From: Mesorhizobium sp. NZP2298
Lineage (GTDB): Bacteria > Pseudomonadota > Alphaproteobacteria > Rhizobiales > Rhizobiaceae
Assembly: GCF_013170825.1 (NCBI RefSeq)
Contig: NZ_CP033365.1
Span: 5,902,001 to 5,966,000 of the forward strand
Direction: 5' to 3'
Length of the DNA stretch: 64,000 nt
The position numbers and the translations under genes are program-made. Position 1 is the first letter of the stretch; each line of letters starts with the position of its first letter. This document shows positions 63,356-64,000 of this stretch, piece by piece. Under the pieces are notes generated by a model, which worked only from the letters and a program-made list of their open reading frames with translations, had not been told where the DNA came from and searched no databases.

Positions 63356-64000
63356 ATGGTATCTCCGATTCTCGAAGCGCGGGACGTCTACAAGAGCTAC
63401 GGCCATGTCCGTTCGCTCCAAGGCGCCAGTCTTGAACTCTATCCCGCGGAGATCGTCGCTCTGATCGGGGACAACGGTGCCGGCAAGTCGACGTTGACGA
63501 GAGCACTCTCCGGTGTAACGCGGATCGACAGGGGCGAAATCCTCATCGACGGCCAGCCGATCACCTTCCAGTCCCCCCAGGACGCTCGCGAACACGGGAT
63601 CGAGACCGTCTATCAGGACCTGGCGCTCGCCGTCGACCTGAGCCCGGCAGAGAATATCTACCTGGGACGCGAGATCCCACGTGCCGGGATCCTCGGCAAA
63701 CTGGGTTTCATGGATCGGCGTGCCATGCTTGGCGAGACGGAGCGGCGTTTCAAGGATCTGGGCGTAAACCTGAAGGACATACGCGGCGCCGTCGCCAATC
63801 TGTCGGGCGGTCAGCGCCAAGGCGTCGCGGTGGCGCGCGCGCTGATCTGGGCCAAGCGCGTCGTGTTCATGGACGAACCAACCGCGGCGCTGGGTGTTGC
63901 CCAGACGCGCAACGTCCTGAGTCTGATTCAGAGGGTCCGTGACCAGGGCGTTTCGGTCGTCCTCATCAGTCACTCGATGCCTGACGTGCTTGCGGTTTCC
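63356..64000 (+). CDS. Sugar ABC transporter ATP-binding protein (partial)
   Basis: 215 residues are visible before the right edge. The ATPase holds Walker A GDNGAGKSTLTRA, the signature motif NLSGGQRQGVAVARAL and Walker B VVFMDEPTAALG. The sequence is of the RbsA/FrcA monosaccharide type, ending in VVLISHSMPDVL. It starts 95 bases after the M20 gene and is likely part of the same operon for uptake of the sugar or fructosyl compound. Whether it has one or two ATPase domains cannot be seen. Confidence 0.9.
   Translation, partial: MVSPILEARDVYKSYGHVRSLQGASLELYPAEIVALIGDNGAGKSTLTRALSGVTRIDRGEILIDGQPITFQSPQDAREHGIETVYQDLALAVDLSPAENIYLGREIPRAGILGKLGFMDRRAMLGETERRFKDLGVNLKDIRGAVANLSGGQRQGVAVARALIWAKRVVFMDEPTAALGVAQTRNVLSLIQRVRDQGVSVVLISHSMPDVLAVS

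Overview
The window is GC-rich, densely coded DNA from an alphaproteobacterium, most likely a Mesorhizobium-like member of the Rhizobiales. This rests on the overall gene content (T6SS kinase/phosphatase block with DUF1036, caspase-like exported proteins, Amadori-type sugar genes, paired HdeD proteins) and on rhizobial-type intergenic repeats near 12.1 and 30.6 kb. The species assignment is inference. I found no tRNA, rRNA, CRISPR array or intact insertion sequence.

Region 1 (1-14.6 kb) is the end of a type VI secretion (T6SS) locus: the C-terminal part of TssM, the PP2C phosphatase PppA, the kinase PpkA, a DUF1036 protein and a membrane-anchored M23 peptidase with a transglycosylase-like tail. 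Beyond it lie two caspase-fold exported proteins, an OmpA protein, a YceI-OmpA fusion and a DUF6931-like protein. One caspase carries a CxxCH motif near its C terminus.

Region 2 (15.1-30.7 kb) is the best-defined system: a leftward operon for a soluble diiron propane monooxygenase (prmA, B, C, D). It is followed by a secondary-type alcohol dehydrogenase, an amidohydrolase, a MIP18/DUF59 protein, a dedicated GroEL-like chaperonin and a second zinc alcohol dehydrogenase. A convergent sigma-54 activator (prmR) sits at the far end. Upstream of prmA there is a perfect -24/-12 promoter, with a cluster of TTACRCCTGTAA-type palindromes 85-140 bp further upstream. Hairpins follow prmA and prmD, and a T-tract terminator closes the operon. 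Four unrecognised genes, including a beta-propeller-like protein, diverge from the same regulatory region.

Region 3 (30.8-54 kb) is a stress and transport island: an AI-2E family permease, a glycine-zipper lipoprotein, arginine deiminase with two APC antiporters (no arcB or arcC here), an AraC regulator, two Tat-exported hydrolases, MgtC, two HdeD-like proteins, an RND efflux pump, an Abhydrolase_9 protein, DUF1269, a DUF900-like lipoprotein hydrolase and a META-domain protein.

Region 4 (54.5-59 kb) has two tandem AraC paralogues, close relatives of the one at 37 kb. They precede an apparently Tat-exported cytochrome P450 with a non-canonical I-helix and a degraded AraC fragment.

Region 5 (59-64 kb) looks like an Amadori-compound (fructosamine) catabolic locus: a PfkB kinase, a SIS-domain deglycase-like protein, a GntR regulator, an M20 deacylase and the start of a sugar ABC ATPase that runs off the window. 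A perfect 15-bp palindrome upstream of the SIS gene and a partial copy before the M20 gene are probable GntR operators.
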